A stretch of DNA of 64,000 bases. Source: Pseudomonas californiensis. GTDB taxonomy: Bacteria > Pseudomonadota > Gammaproteobacteria > Pseudomonadales > Pseudomonadaceae. The stretch is from contig NZ_JAGTPK010000017.1 of assembly GCF_021147775.1 (NCBI RefSeq), positions 62,001 to 126,000 on the forward strand. Direction: 5' to 3'. Both the position numbers and the translations under genes were made by a program. Below, one piece after another: positions 8,612 through 16,394 of this stretch; the stretch's first letter is position 1, and each line of letters opens with the position of its first letter. The notes beneath the pieces were generated by a model that made no database searches, had not been told where the DNA came from, and was given only the letters and a program-made list of their open reading frames with translations.

Positions 8612-8701
8612 AGTTACAAGCGAAAGATGAAGCCTTTCATGAAGATTCCGTCATGGAACACGTGCCTGAAAACGACAATAAATCGTTGTCGACGGGCAAA
8701 G

Positions 8702-8717
8702 TGTTCCACGTGGAACG
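8702..8717. other. parS-like ParB binding site
   Basis: TGTTCCACGTGGAACG matches the pseudomonad parS consensus (TGTTCCACGTGGAACA) at 15 of 16 positions; the inner 14 bases form a perfect palindrome. It is intergenic, between the amidase and the DUF3617 gene, where a chromosome-partition site would be tolerated. parS sites in Pseudomonas cluster close to oriC. Confidence 0.8.
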
Positions 8718-8734
8718 TAAGTCCATGAATTGGA

Positions 8735-9256
8735 TCAGGTACGCGGCGCAACCGTGCCGCACTTCGGTCCCAGCCATACGGCGCGGGTGTCCATGCTGCC
8801 GTTCTGTTGTTGACCGGTCGCATTGAAAGTACCGACCACGTTGGTGGTGAACTCACGATCGCTCAGAAATTGAGCCTGCCCGGTGCCCTGAGCTTTGGGG
8901 CAACTGAACTGGAAATTCCAGGTCTTGCCATTGCGCGCAGTGATCTTTTGCGTGCAACCGGATTTTGGATCAGTCAGCGGAATATTGTCAGACTGCACCT
9001 GAGCCTGCGTCAGGCAGACCTGCACCCCTTTACCCGCCAAAGTGACGCCCTGCTTTTGCATCATCTGTTCCATCATGGCGCGCTGTTCCGGTGGCAGGTT
9101 TTTCAACTGCCCGAGCATCAATTGCAGGTCGGGTAGCTGCTGACCATCCACTTTCATATTGCTGGACGTCACTTCCCACAAGCCCGGCTGCAGCATCTGC
9201 GCCTGAGCCACAGGAGCTGCCAGGCAAAACATCCAAGCCAACATGCGTTTATTCAT
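8735..9256 (-). CDS. DUF3617 domain protein, exported
   Basis: A 173-residue periplasmic protein with a Sec signal (MNKRMLAWMFCLAAPVAQAQ). The DUF3617 pattern is clear: LQPGLWEVTSSNMKVDG at the mature N-terminus, a Met/Gln-rich helix (MMEQMMQKQGV), then VCLTQAQ, GCTQKIT and CPKA cysteines and a C-terminal WLGPKCG. The function of this family is unknown. The start at 9256 is chosen because the signal peptide begins there; a longer frame to 9430 overlaps the cls start. It is divergent from the cardiolipin synthase gene. Confidence 0.85.
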   Translation of the reverse strand: MNKRMLAWMFCLAAPVAQAQMLQPGLWEVTSSNMKVDGQQLPDLQLMLGQLKNLPPEQRAMMEQMMQKQGVTLAGKGVQVCLTQAQVQSDNIPLTDPKSGCTQKITARNGKTWNFQFSCPKAQGTGQAQFLSDREFTTNVVGTFNATGQQQNGSMDTRAVWLGPKCGTVAPRT

Positions 9257-9428
9257 TTGAAAAATTCCTGAGCGGGCAGTTACTGATACACACGAGGGCC
9301 GGGATAAACCGGCCAAGAGATGAGACTTAGACGACACAAGGGCTCCCCAGTTGCAGCGGGAATAAAATAGCGACAATCCCCCTCCGCTGTGGTCTGTTAA
9401 GCAGCAAAGGCGAGGAGCATTGTTCCAC

Positions 9429-10868
9429 ATGGATTATCACGACCCGTATTTTTTCGGTTACGTCCTGGGTTTCATTCATTTGCTGGGAACCGGTGCCGCC
9501 ATCCATGCGTTGCTGACAGTACGCACATCACAAGGCGCGATCGCCTGGGCGATGCCGCTGCTGTTCATTCCGTATTTCACCTTGATCCCGTATCTGGTCT
9601 TCGGACGCAGCTCCTTTGATGCCTACATCAAGGCACGCCGCGACGCGAACCAGGAAATGCGCGTTGCCATCGGCAGCCTGAACTGGCGACCCTGGATCGA
9701 AGAGGCGGTGGCAGCACGCCGCAGCGACGCCTACGCATCGCTGCGTGCCATGCCCAGGCTTGGGCATATGCCTGCGCTGGCGAACAACAAGGTGCGACTG
9801 CTGATCAACGGTGAGGCAAGTTTTGGGGCAATGTTTGAAGCCATCCGCCAAGCCAGGCAAACCATCCTCATTCAGTTCTTCATCATTCATGACGACAACC
9901 TGGGGCGTCAGTTGCAAACCTTGCTGCTGGAGAAGGCAGCACAAGGCGTAGCCATATTTGTGCTCTACGACCGCATCGGCAGTCATGCATTGCCTGGCGC
10001 CTACATCGAGACGCTGCGTGCAGGCGGCGTGCAGATCAAGGCTTTCGCTACACACGGCGGCTGGCTGAACCGGTTCCAGATCAACTTTCGCAACCACCGC
10101 AAGATTGTCGTGGTCGACGGTCTCAAGGGATACATGGGCGGGCACAACGTCGGCGATGAGTACATGGGGCTCAAACCGCCTCTGGCACCCTGGCGTGATA
10201 CGCATGTTGAAGTGATAGGACCGGTGGTGGCCTGCTTGCAGGAGTCATTCGCTGAAGACTGGTTCTGGGCCACCCGAGAACTGCCGCCATTGAGCCTGCC
10301 CGACGAGTTCCCCGAAGATGGCGTACTGTGCCAGTTGCTGGCCAGCGGTCCGGCTGACGCGCAAGAAACCTGCTCGCTGTTTTTCGTTGAGGCCATCCAT
10401 GCCGCCGAAGAGCGCGTGTGGATCACCAGCCCTTACTTTATCCCTGACGAAGCCGTGTCAGCGGCCTTGCGTCTGGCGGTGCTGCGCGGCGTGGACGTTC
10501 GCTTGCTGCTGCCTTCCCGTCCTGACCACTACGTGGTCTACGCGGCTTCCAGCCTGTATGCCTTCGATGCTGTCAGAGCAGGGGTGCGCGTTTTTCGTTA
10601 CGAGCCAGGTTTCCTGCATCAGAAAGTGGTGCTCGTCGACAGCGAAATCACGGCGATTGGCAGCGCCAACCTCGACAACCGCTCGTTCAGGCTCAACTTC
10701 GAACTGATGCTGCTGACCGTGGATAGCGACTTTTCACGCGAAGTTGAAACGATGCTCACCGCCGACTTCGCACTGGCCCGTGAAATATCGATCCAGGAAA
10801 GCAAGGAGACGCGCCGCCTTCACCAGTTAGGCATGCGCGTAGCGCGGTTGATATCGCCGATTTTGTAG
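9429..10868 (+). CDS. clsA: Cardiolipin synthase, PLD family
   Basis: A 479-residue inner-membrane enzyme that condenses two phosphatidylglycerol molecules into cardiolipin and glycerol. Two N-terminal membrane segments (about 5-28 and 37-58) precede two phospholipase D HKD motifs: NFRNHRKIVVVDGLKGYMGG (about 217-236) and FLHQKVVLVDSEITAIGSAN (about 395-414). Length and layout match ClsA of enterobacteria and Pseudomonas. GAGGAG lies 11 bases before the ATG at 9429; a TTG at 9420 is possible but too close to it. It converges with cfa. Confidence 0.94.
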   Translation: MDYHDPYFFGYVLGFIHLLGTGAAIHALLTVRTSQGAIAWAMPLLFIPYFTLIPYLVFGRSSFDAYIKARRDANQEMRVAIGSLNWRPWIEEAVAARRSDAYASLRAMPRLGHMPALANNKVRLLINGEASFGAMFEAIRQARQTILIQFFIIHDDNLGRQLQTLLLEKAAQGVAIFVLYDRIGSHALPGAYIETLRAGGVQIKAFATHGGWLNRFQINFRNHRKIVVVDGLKGYMGGHNVGDEYMGLKPPLAPWRDTHVEVIGPVVACLQESFAEDWFWATRELPPLSLPDEFPEDGVLCQLLASGPADAQETCSLFFVEAIHAAEERVWITSPYFIPDEAVSAALRLAVLRGVDVRLLLPSRPDHYVVYAASSLYAFDAVRAGVRVFRYEPGFLHQKVVLVDSEITAIGSANLDNRSFRLNFELMLLTVDSDFSREVETMLTADFALAREISIQESKETRRLHQLGMRVARLISPIL

Positions 10869-10880
10869 GCTCAACGCTCT

Positions 10881-12071
10881 TCAACGATAAATATCCTCAC
10901 GCGTCAGTGGCAACCCACCCGTTCCGCCATCGGCCAACGGTTTGACCGCGAGGATCTGATGCAGGTTGATCCAGCCTCGGGAGAAGCCGTAAGCGCAGCC
11001 GGCCAGGTACAAACGCCAGATGCGCAGCGTGGCGTCGGGCACCATGGCAGCAGCTTCAGCGAGTCTGGATTCAAGCCGCGCGCTCCAGTGCTCCAGTGTC
11101 CTGGCGTAATGCGGACGCAGGCTTTCGACATCGACGATTTCCAGTCCGGCCTCGCTGATGTGCGCGCTGATCATCGCCAGATGCGGCAGCTCACCGTTGG
11201 GAAAGACATAGCGGCCAATGAACTCGCCTGCTCCACGCCCTACAGGTCGCCCATCGGTATGTTTGGCAGTGATGCCATGGTTCATTACCAGACCACCCTC
11301 CTTCACCGCGCCAAACAGCCGCTGCGTGTAAACCGGCAGGTTGGCGTGCCCCACGTGTTCGAACATCCCGACACTGACGGCCTTGTCAAAGCGTCCGTCC
11401 TGCGGCAAGTCGCGGTAGTCGAGCAGTTGCAGTTCGACCTGGTCCTGCAACCCTTGCGCGGCGACCCGCTCACGCGCCAGTGCCAGCTGTTCGCGGCTGA
11501 GTGTGATGCCGAAGACCTTGACGCCATATTCGCGAGCAGCAAACCGTGCCAGCCCGCCCCAACCGCAGCCCACGTCCAGCAGATATTCGCCGGGCGCAAG
11601 ACGTAGCTTGCGACACAGGTGGTGAAACTTGTCCTGCTGCGCCTGTTCAAGGGTTTCCTCGCCTGTTTTGAAATAAGCGCAGGAATACACCATCTCCTGG
11701 TCGAGCCAGAGCTGGTAGAACTCATTGGAAAGGTCGTAATGGTAGGAAATGGACGCCGCGTCAGTATCTTTGTCATGCAGCGTGTGCGACGGCGCACCGT
11801 CGGTTTCGTCATCCTCCAGCAACGCGTGAGTGAGCTCATCGCACACACGGACGACTTCGCTGATGGAGCCTTCCAGCTCCAGGCGCCCTTCCACGAATGC
11901 GCTGCCTAACAGGTCCAGGCTTGGATGAGTGAAATCGGACACCAGCTGCGGATCTTTGACGACAATAGTGACACTGGGCTCGGGCCCCAGATCAACTTCA
12001 TGACCGTCCCAGAGCTTGAGCCGTAAAGGTAGATGAAGGTTCTGCAAGGCTGGCGGAAGTTGCATGAGCAT
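10881..12071 (-). CDS. cfa: Cyclopropane-fatty-acyl-phospholipid synthase (CfaB-like)
   Basis: A 396-residue SAM-dependent enzyme that adds a methylene bridge across cis double bonds of membrane phospholipid acyl chains, typically on entry into stationary phase. The N-terminal lipid-binding part is followed by AISYHYDLSNEFYQLWLD and the SAM site YLLDVGCGWGGLARFAA, then SVGMFEHVGHANLPVY. The ATG at 12071 has AAGGGG about eight bases upstream; a GTG at 12080 overlaps that site and is rejected. The 303-base gap to the next gene shows no ORF I can support. Confidence 0.93.
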   Translation of the reverse strand: MLMQLPPALQNLHLPLRLKLWDGHEVDLGPEPSVTIVVKDPQLVSDFTHPSLDLLGSAFVEGRLELEGSISEVVRVCDELTHALLEDDETDGAPSHTLHDKDTDAASISYHYDLSNEFYQLWLDQEMVYSCAYFKTGEETLEQAQQDKFHHLCRKLRLAPGEYLLDVGCGWGGLARFAAREYGVKVFGITLSREQLALARERVAAQGLQDQVELQLLDYRDLPQDGRFDKAVSVGMFEHVGHANLPVYTQRLFGAVKEGGLVMNHGITAKHTDGRPVGRGAGEFIGRYVFPNGELPHLAMISAHISEAGLEIVDVESLRPHYARTLEHWSARLESRLAEAAAMVPDATLRIWRLYLAGCAYGFSRGWINLHQILAVKPLADGGTGGLPLTREDIYR

Positions 12072-12374
12072 CGAAATCACCCCTTATCCAGAAACTCGAA
12101 AAAGAGTAATCCAAGATAAGCCCTCCAAAAGGGCCGCTAGGCTATTGGCGATGGCAAAACCGCGATGAATCGACGTCCGGGAACAGCCCTGTGCCCACTG
12201 ATTCGAGCCAAAAGACAGCCTGAATTTGGATCACACACTGAGAAGATGACTATTAATCTGTAACAGAGTTCTTCAAAGCTCAAGCCATTTTTTATACTTA
12301 ACGTCAGGCACTGGCTTGAGTTTCGGGCATAAACACCGCAGGCATGCACGCCGTACGGTGTTGCTGAGCAGCGG

Positions 12375-14300
12375 CTACATCTTCGACAACGGCTCCTGAA
12401 AGCGCAACAGACGGCCCGCGTTGCCCAGCACCAGCAATGTGCTGAGATTATGCAGAATAGCCGCCACCATGGCACCGGCAGCACCTAACAGACCGAATGC
12501 AGCCAACGCCACAATCGCCAGCGTCCAGCCCAGCCCGATGATGACATTGACCTGCAGTGTCTGGCGGCACTGTCTGCTCAACCGCACGCAGGTGCCCAAG
12601 CGGCGCAGGTCACTGCCGATCAATACGATATCGGCTGAAGCGAGTGCGATGTCTGCCCCGCCCGCGCCCATCGCCACACCCACGACGCCGGCTTTCAAGG
12701 CGAGAGAATCGTTGACACCGTCGCCCACAACCATGGGCCTGAAACCGGTGGCGATTTCGCCCATGACCCGGTTGAGTTTGTCTTCCGGCAGCGCTTGTGC
12801 CTGGACGTCGGTGATTCCGACTTCCTGAGCCAGCTTGTGGGCCACGCCCTGTCGGTCGCCGGTCAGGAGCAACTGCCTGCCCATGCCCAGTTCGCGCAGC
12901 TCAAGCAGCGCAGCCTGCGCTTCGGGCTTGAGAGTATCGGCCAACAACAGCCAGGCCAGAAACACGCCATCCAGTGAAAGCCCAGCCAAAGGTCCGTCAT
13001 GCTCCGGGACGGGAGGCGTCGTGATGCCCAGTTGCTCGAACAGCTCAGGACGACCCAGTGCCGCATCGCCCTGCCCGGTCGATGCCACCACACCGAGCCC
13101 CTGACGCTCACGAATATCCGTAAGAGGCCACAACGCGGTTTTATCCACCAACCCGGCCAACGCCCGACTTACCGGGTGGCTGCTGGCTGTACCCAGGCTG
13201 GCGGCCAGGGCCTGCAACGCTGGATGCTGCGCGCCTTGCGCCTGTATCGACTGCAAGCGCAGGCGGCCATAGGTCAGGGTGCCGGTCTTGTCCACCACCA
13301 GCGAGGTGAGATCGGCCAGCTCTTCCAGAAACGCCGAACTGCGGATCAGAATGCCGTGCCTGGCAGCCACGGCGATACCGGCAATGGCAGTCGCCGGGGC
13401 CGACAGCACCAATGCGCAGGGGCAAGCCGCAACCAGCACCGCCAGCATCGCTTGCGCGTCGTGGGTGATAAACCAGGTCAGTGCTGCGATCAGCAGCACC
13501 AGCACCATGTAGCTGCCGGCGTAGCGCTCAAGCAGGCGCGTGATCGGCGGCTTGGAACGTTCGGCGCTCTGCATCAGCGCAATAACCTTGCCCAGCGTCG
13601 ACTGCTCGCCGATCCGCGTGACTTCGATGCGCAGCAGCCCATCGAGGTTGATGGCGCCGCCAAACACCTCAACGCCGACGGTCGCCTCCAGTGGCACCGA
13701 CTCGCCGGTAATCGATGAGGTGTCGAGACTGGCCTGACCGGACAGCACGCGACCGTCTGCCGGGACCTGATCACCGGCCCGGACTTCTACCTGATCGCCA
13801 GACTTCAAGGTCGCATTATCCACTTCACGCACACTGCCATCGGCCGCCAGTAACCGTGCATGACTGCGGGTCAGGCGACCCAGTGCTTCGATCGCTTCCT
13901 GCGAGCCGATCACACTGCGCTCTTCCAGCACATGCCCGAAGATCATGATGATCGGCAACAAGGCAGCGGTCATCAGATCGCCTGTGGCCCAGGCGCCGAG
14001 CATCGCCAGCGCAATCAACTGATCAGTGATGCCGTGCAGGCTCGGGTGCCGCAGGCTGTGCCAGCCAGCGCTGACCACCGGTATCGCGACCAGCAGTGAC
14101 GCAGCCCCCAGCAGCAACTGACTGACACCGTTCTGTTCGGGCGCGACAAAACGCCAGACCAGCCCAAGCCCCAGCAAGCCCAGCGCGAGCATCGCCAGCG
14201 TCAGTTGCCGGGCGGCGCTGCGGCGCTCTTCACCACTGAGCATGCTGCCTGCGGCTTCCGGTATGGCAGGTTCATGGGTGTGTACGGCTTCGCCACTCAT
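12375..14300 (-). CDS. P1B-type heavy-metal translocating ATPase lacking an N-terminal HMA domain
   Basis: A 641-residue inner-membrane pump. It has the A-domain SITGESVPLE, the transmembrane metal motif AACPCALVLSAP, the phosphorylation site DKTGTLT, the nucleotide-binding TASSHPVSRAL and the hinge GDGVNDSLALKAG. It starts directly with membrane helices after a short tail (HTHEPAIPE) and lacks the CxxC heavy-metal domain. In the last helix the Asp of ZntA appears replaced by ILHNLSTLLVLGN. It overlaps the upstream SPFH gene by four bases (ATGA), so it is the last gene of the SPFH operon. Metal and direction are not decided by sequence; zinc or cadmium export is the default guess. Confidence 0.88.
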   Translation of the reverse strand: MSGEAVHTHEPAIPEAAGSMLSGEERRSAARQLTLAMLALGLLGLGLVWRFVAPEQNGVSQLLLGAASLLVAIPVVSAGWHSLRHPSLHGITDQLIALAMLGAWATGDLMTAALLPIIMIFGHVLEERSVIGSQEAIEALGRLTRSHARLLAADGSVREVDNATLKSGDQVEVRAGDQVPADGRVLSGQASLDTSSITGESVPLEATVGVEVFGGAINLDGLLRIEVTRIGEQSTLGKVIALMQSAERSKPPITRLLERYAGSYMVLVLLIAALTWFITHDAQAMLAVLVAACPCALVLSAPATAIAGIAVAARHGILIRSSAFLEELADLTSLVVDKTGTLTYGRLRLQSIQAQGAQHPALQALAASLGTASSHPVSRALAGLVDKTALWPLTDIRERQGLGVVASTGQGDAALGRPELFEQLGITTPPVPEHDGPLAGLSLDGVFLAWLLLADTLKPEAQAALLELRELGMGRQLLLTGDRQGVAHKLAQEVGITDVQAQALPEDKLNRVMGEIATGFRPMVVGDGVNDSLALKAGVVGVAMGAGGADIALASADIVLIGSDLRRLGTCVRLSRQCRQTLQVNVIIGLGWTLAIVALAAFGLLGAAGAMVAAILHNLSTLLVLGNAGRLLRFQEPLSKM

Positions 14301-15364
14301 GGCTGTGCTCCCTGAATGATCAAGCGGGAATCGTCTCTGGGATCAACCGTGGTAACCGTGCCAGCCTGATGCAGAATGGTTGGCACACGTTCACGATAAA
14401 TACGCTGCAACAGGCCAGGATCGCTGCGGTTCTGCACTGATTGCGTCAGGCTGACCACGGTCGCGGTATCGGTCTGCGCCTTGGCCAGCCGCTCCGATGC
14501 CTGGGCATGAGCCACTTGCAGGGTTCGGTCGGCCTGTTGATTGGCGGTTTGCGTCTGCTTTTCAGCGTCAGTGCGCGCATTGGCGACGGCCTGATCAGCC
14601 TGTTGGCTGGCGGTCAGCACGGCATTGAACGCGTTGACGGCAGGCCCTGGCAGGCTTGATTGCACGTCGACCCGCGCCACTTCGACACCAATACCCAGAC
14701 CAGTCGCCGCCAGCTCTTGCAAACTCTGGTTGATGCCGCGCACCAGATCCCCACGTAGCCGCTCGCGCCGCTCGGCTGCCTGACTATCTGCGCCGATCAG
14801 TTCGGGACGCGCGACCAGAATGGTGTCCAGATCACGCGTGGCAGTCAGTGCCACGGCGCTGCGATTGACCAGCCGATCCAGCGCAGGCAACACGTGATCG
14901 CCCTGCAACACGAATGCGTAGGGATCGGTCACTTTGTAAAACACCGTGACGTCCAGTTGAACCACACCCGCATCCCCGGTCAGGAGGAAACCGGAGCCTG
15001 CGAGTGCGTCACTCATCGGCGCCGCCAGGGTCGCGATCTCGTCGGCTTTCAGCGCATCGGATGACCGCAGCAGGGTTTCCACCCGCCGCTCGATAACCCG
15101 ATCCGCCGAGGGCAGTAGCACGACCTGTTCGAACGGTTGTGGCCAGGCGGTCAGCAAGCCCGCATTCTGAATCCGCTCAAGCGCGCCGAAGCGCATGACC
15201 ACGGCGCGATTTTGCGGATCGATCTGTCGCACGTTGGAGGTGATCCAGCCTAGCGCCGCCAGCAGTGTCACGCCGTACAGCCCGATGAACGCCAGGCGGC
15301 TGGCTTGCAGCCACGGGCCGTTGGCGGGCAACCGCGAAGGTGCGTCGACAGCAGGCTCGGTCAT
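14297..15364 (-). CDS. SPFH/band-7 membrane protein, HflK-like (third SPFH gene)
   Basis: A 355-residue protein with one N-terminal membrane anchor (about 23-43), then a band-7 domain beginning QIDPQNRAVVMRFGALERIQNAGLL, typical of HflK. A long Ala/Gln-rich coiled coil follows (QADQAVANARTDAEKQTQTANQQAD...), as in prohibitin-like oligomers. HflK/HflC normally form a cage that modulates FtsH. This gene is not next to hflX or miaA, so it is a paralogue. It overlaps both neighbours by four bases, indicating translational coupling with the ATPase downstream and the His-rich SPFH gene upstream. Confidence 0.83.
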   Translation of the reverse strand: MTEPAVDAPSRLPANGPWLQASRLAFIGLYGVTLLAALGWITSNVRQIDPQNRAVVMRFGALERIQNAGLLTAWPQPFEQVVLLPSADRVIERRVETLLRSSDALKADEIATLAAPMSDALAGSGFLLTGDAGVVQLDVTVFYKVTDPYAFVLQGDHVLPALDRLVNRSAVALTATRDLDTILVARPELIGADSQAAERRERLRGDLVRGINQSLQELAATGLGIGVEVARVDVQSSLPGPAVNAFNAVLTASQQADQAVANARTDAEKQTQTANQQADRTLQVAHAQASERLAKAQTDTATVVSLTQSVQNRSDPGLLQRIYRERVPTILHQAGTVTTVDPRDDSRLIIQGAQP

Positions 15365-16383
15365 GGCTGCGATCCGCTTTTGGCGTCCAGCGCTGGCGGG
15401 CCGTCAACGAGCACACGAAACGGAGCAGCATCGGTACGCAAGATCAGACGAGTACTGGGTGTGACCACCGTACCCAGGGTATCCAGCGACCGCAGCAGGT
15501 TGTACAACTGCGGCGAACCGGCATAGGCGCGGCCGTAAATCTGCGCCGCCTCGACCCGCGACTGTGCTTCGATCTCTGCGGCCTTGACCGTGGCATCGGC
15601 TTCAACGATTCGCGCGTCGCGCTCGGCTGCCGAGCGAATCTGCGCGGCTTCGCGTTTGCCCACAGCGGTGCGCTCGGTAGCGATGGTTTCCCGCTCGGCG
15701 CGCATACGGTCCACGGTCGCGTTGAGCGTCACAGACGGCAGCGTCAGGCGCTCAACACCCACCTGCAAAACACGCACGCCATAGGTCGCGAGCAGTTGCT
15801 GATCGATCTGCTGACGCAGCTGATTCTCGAACGCCGTGATGTTCACCTTGCTGGCGTCGGTGTTGACCAGGCTGGAAAGGTCAAAGCTGCTGGCTGTGGT
15901 CTCCAGTGCCGAGCCGACAAACGTGCGGATTTGCCGCGCGGCTTCATCCGGCTGGTTTTGCACCGCCCGCATGAAGCGCTGAACGTTGTCTGCATCACCC
16001 TGCACCTGCCACGCCACATAGGCCTGCACGATGATGCGCAAACCATCACGCGTGCCGACGTCCTGCAAGCCGCTGGACGTGGTGCGCAGGCGCAGATCCA
16101 CAGGGATCGTCGCTTCAAAGGGTGCGGGCCAGCGCCAGTTCAGGCCGGGCTCCAGCAAAACGCGTGACGGATTGCCGAAACGGGTAATCACCGTGGCCTC
16201 CCCCGAACGCACCTGCACCAGACTCGCGGCGGCGATGGCAAAGGCAATCAGCAGTGCGGCCAGGCCTGCCCGTCGCCACGGAAACGCGGCAGACGCTGCC
16301 GGCTCATGCGCGTGGTGATGATGGTGGCCGTGGCTACCGTGGTCATGATCGCTGTGATCGTGATGATGATGGAACAGACTCAA
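15361..16383 (-). CDS. SPFH/band-7 protein, HflC-like, with histidine-rich N-terminal tail
   Basis: A 340-residue protein. Residues 5-26 contain 14 histidines mixed with Asp and Gly, a likely metal-binding tail. One membrane segment follows (about 38-58), then a band-7 domain (SGEATVITRFGNPSRVLLEPGLNW) and a coiled coil rich in Ala/Glu/Arg (KREAAQIRSAAERDARIVEADA). If topology follows HflC, the His tail faces the cytoplasm and the band-7 domain the periplasm. It starts 11 bases after the stop of the preceding SPFH gene and overlaps the next by four. The tail suggests zinc, nickel or copper sensing or transfer to the ATPase; this is inference. Confidence 0.84.
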   Translation of the reverse strand: MSLFHHHHDHSDHDHGSHGHHHHHAHEPAASAAFPWRRAGLAALLIAFAIAAASLVQVRSGEATVITRFGNPSRVLLEPGLNWRWPAPFEATIPVDLRLRTTSSGLQDVGTRDGLRIIVQAYVAWQVQGDADNVQRFMRAVQNQPDEAARQIRTFVGSALETTASSFDLSSLVNTDASKVNITAFENQLRQQIDQQLLATYGVRVLQVGVERLTLPSVTLNATVDRMRAERETIATERTAVGKREAAQIRSAAERDARIVEADATVKAAEIEAQSRVEAAQIYGRAYAGSPQLYNLLRSLDTLGTVVTPSTRLILRTDAAPFRVLVDGPPALDAKSGSQP

Positions 16384-16394
16384 GAGACGACTCC

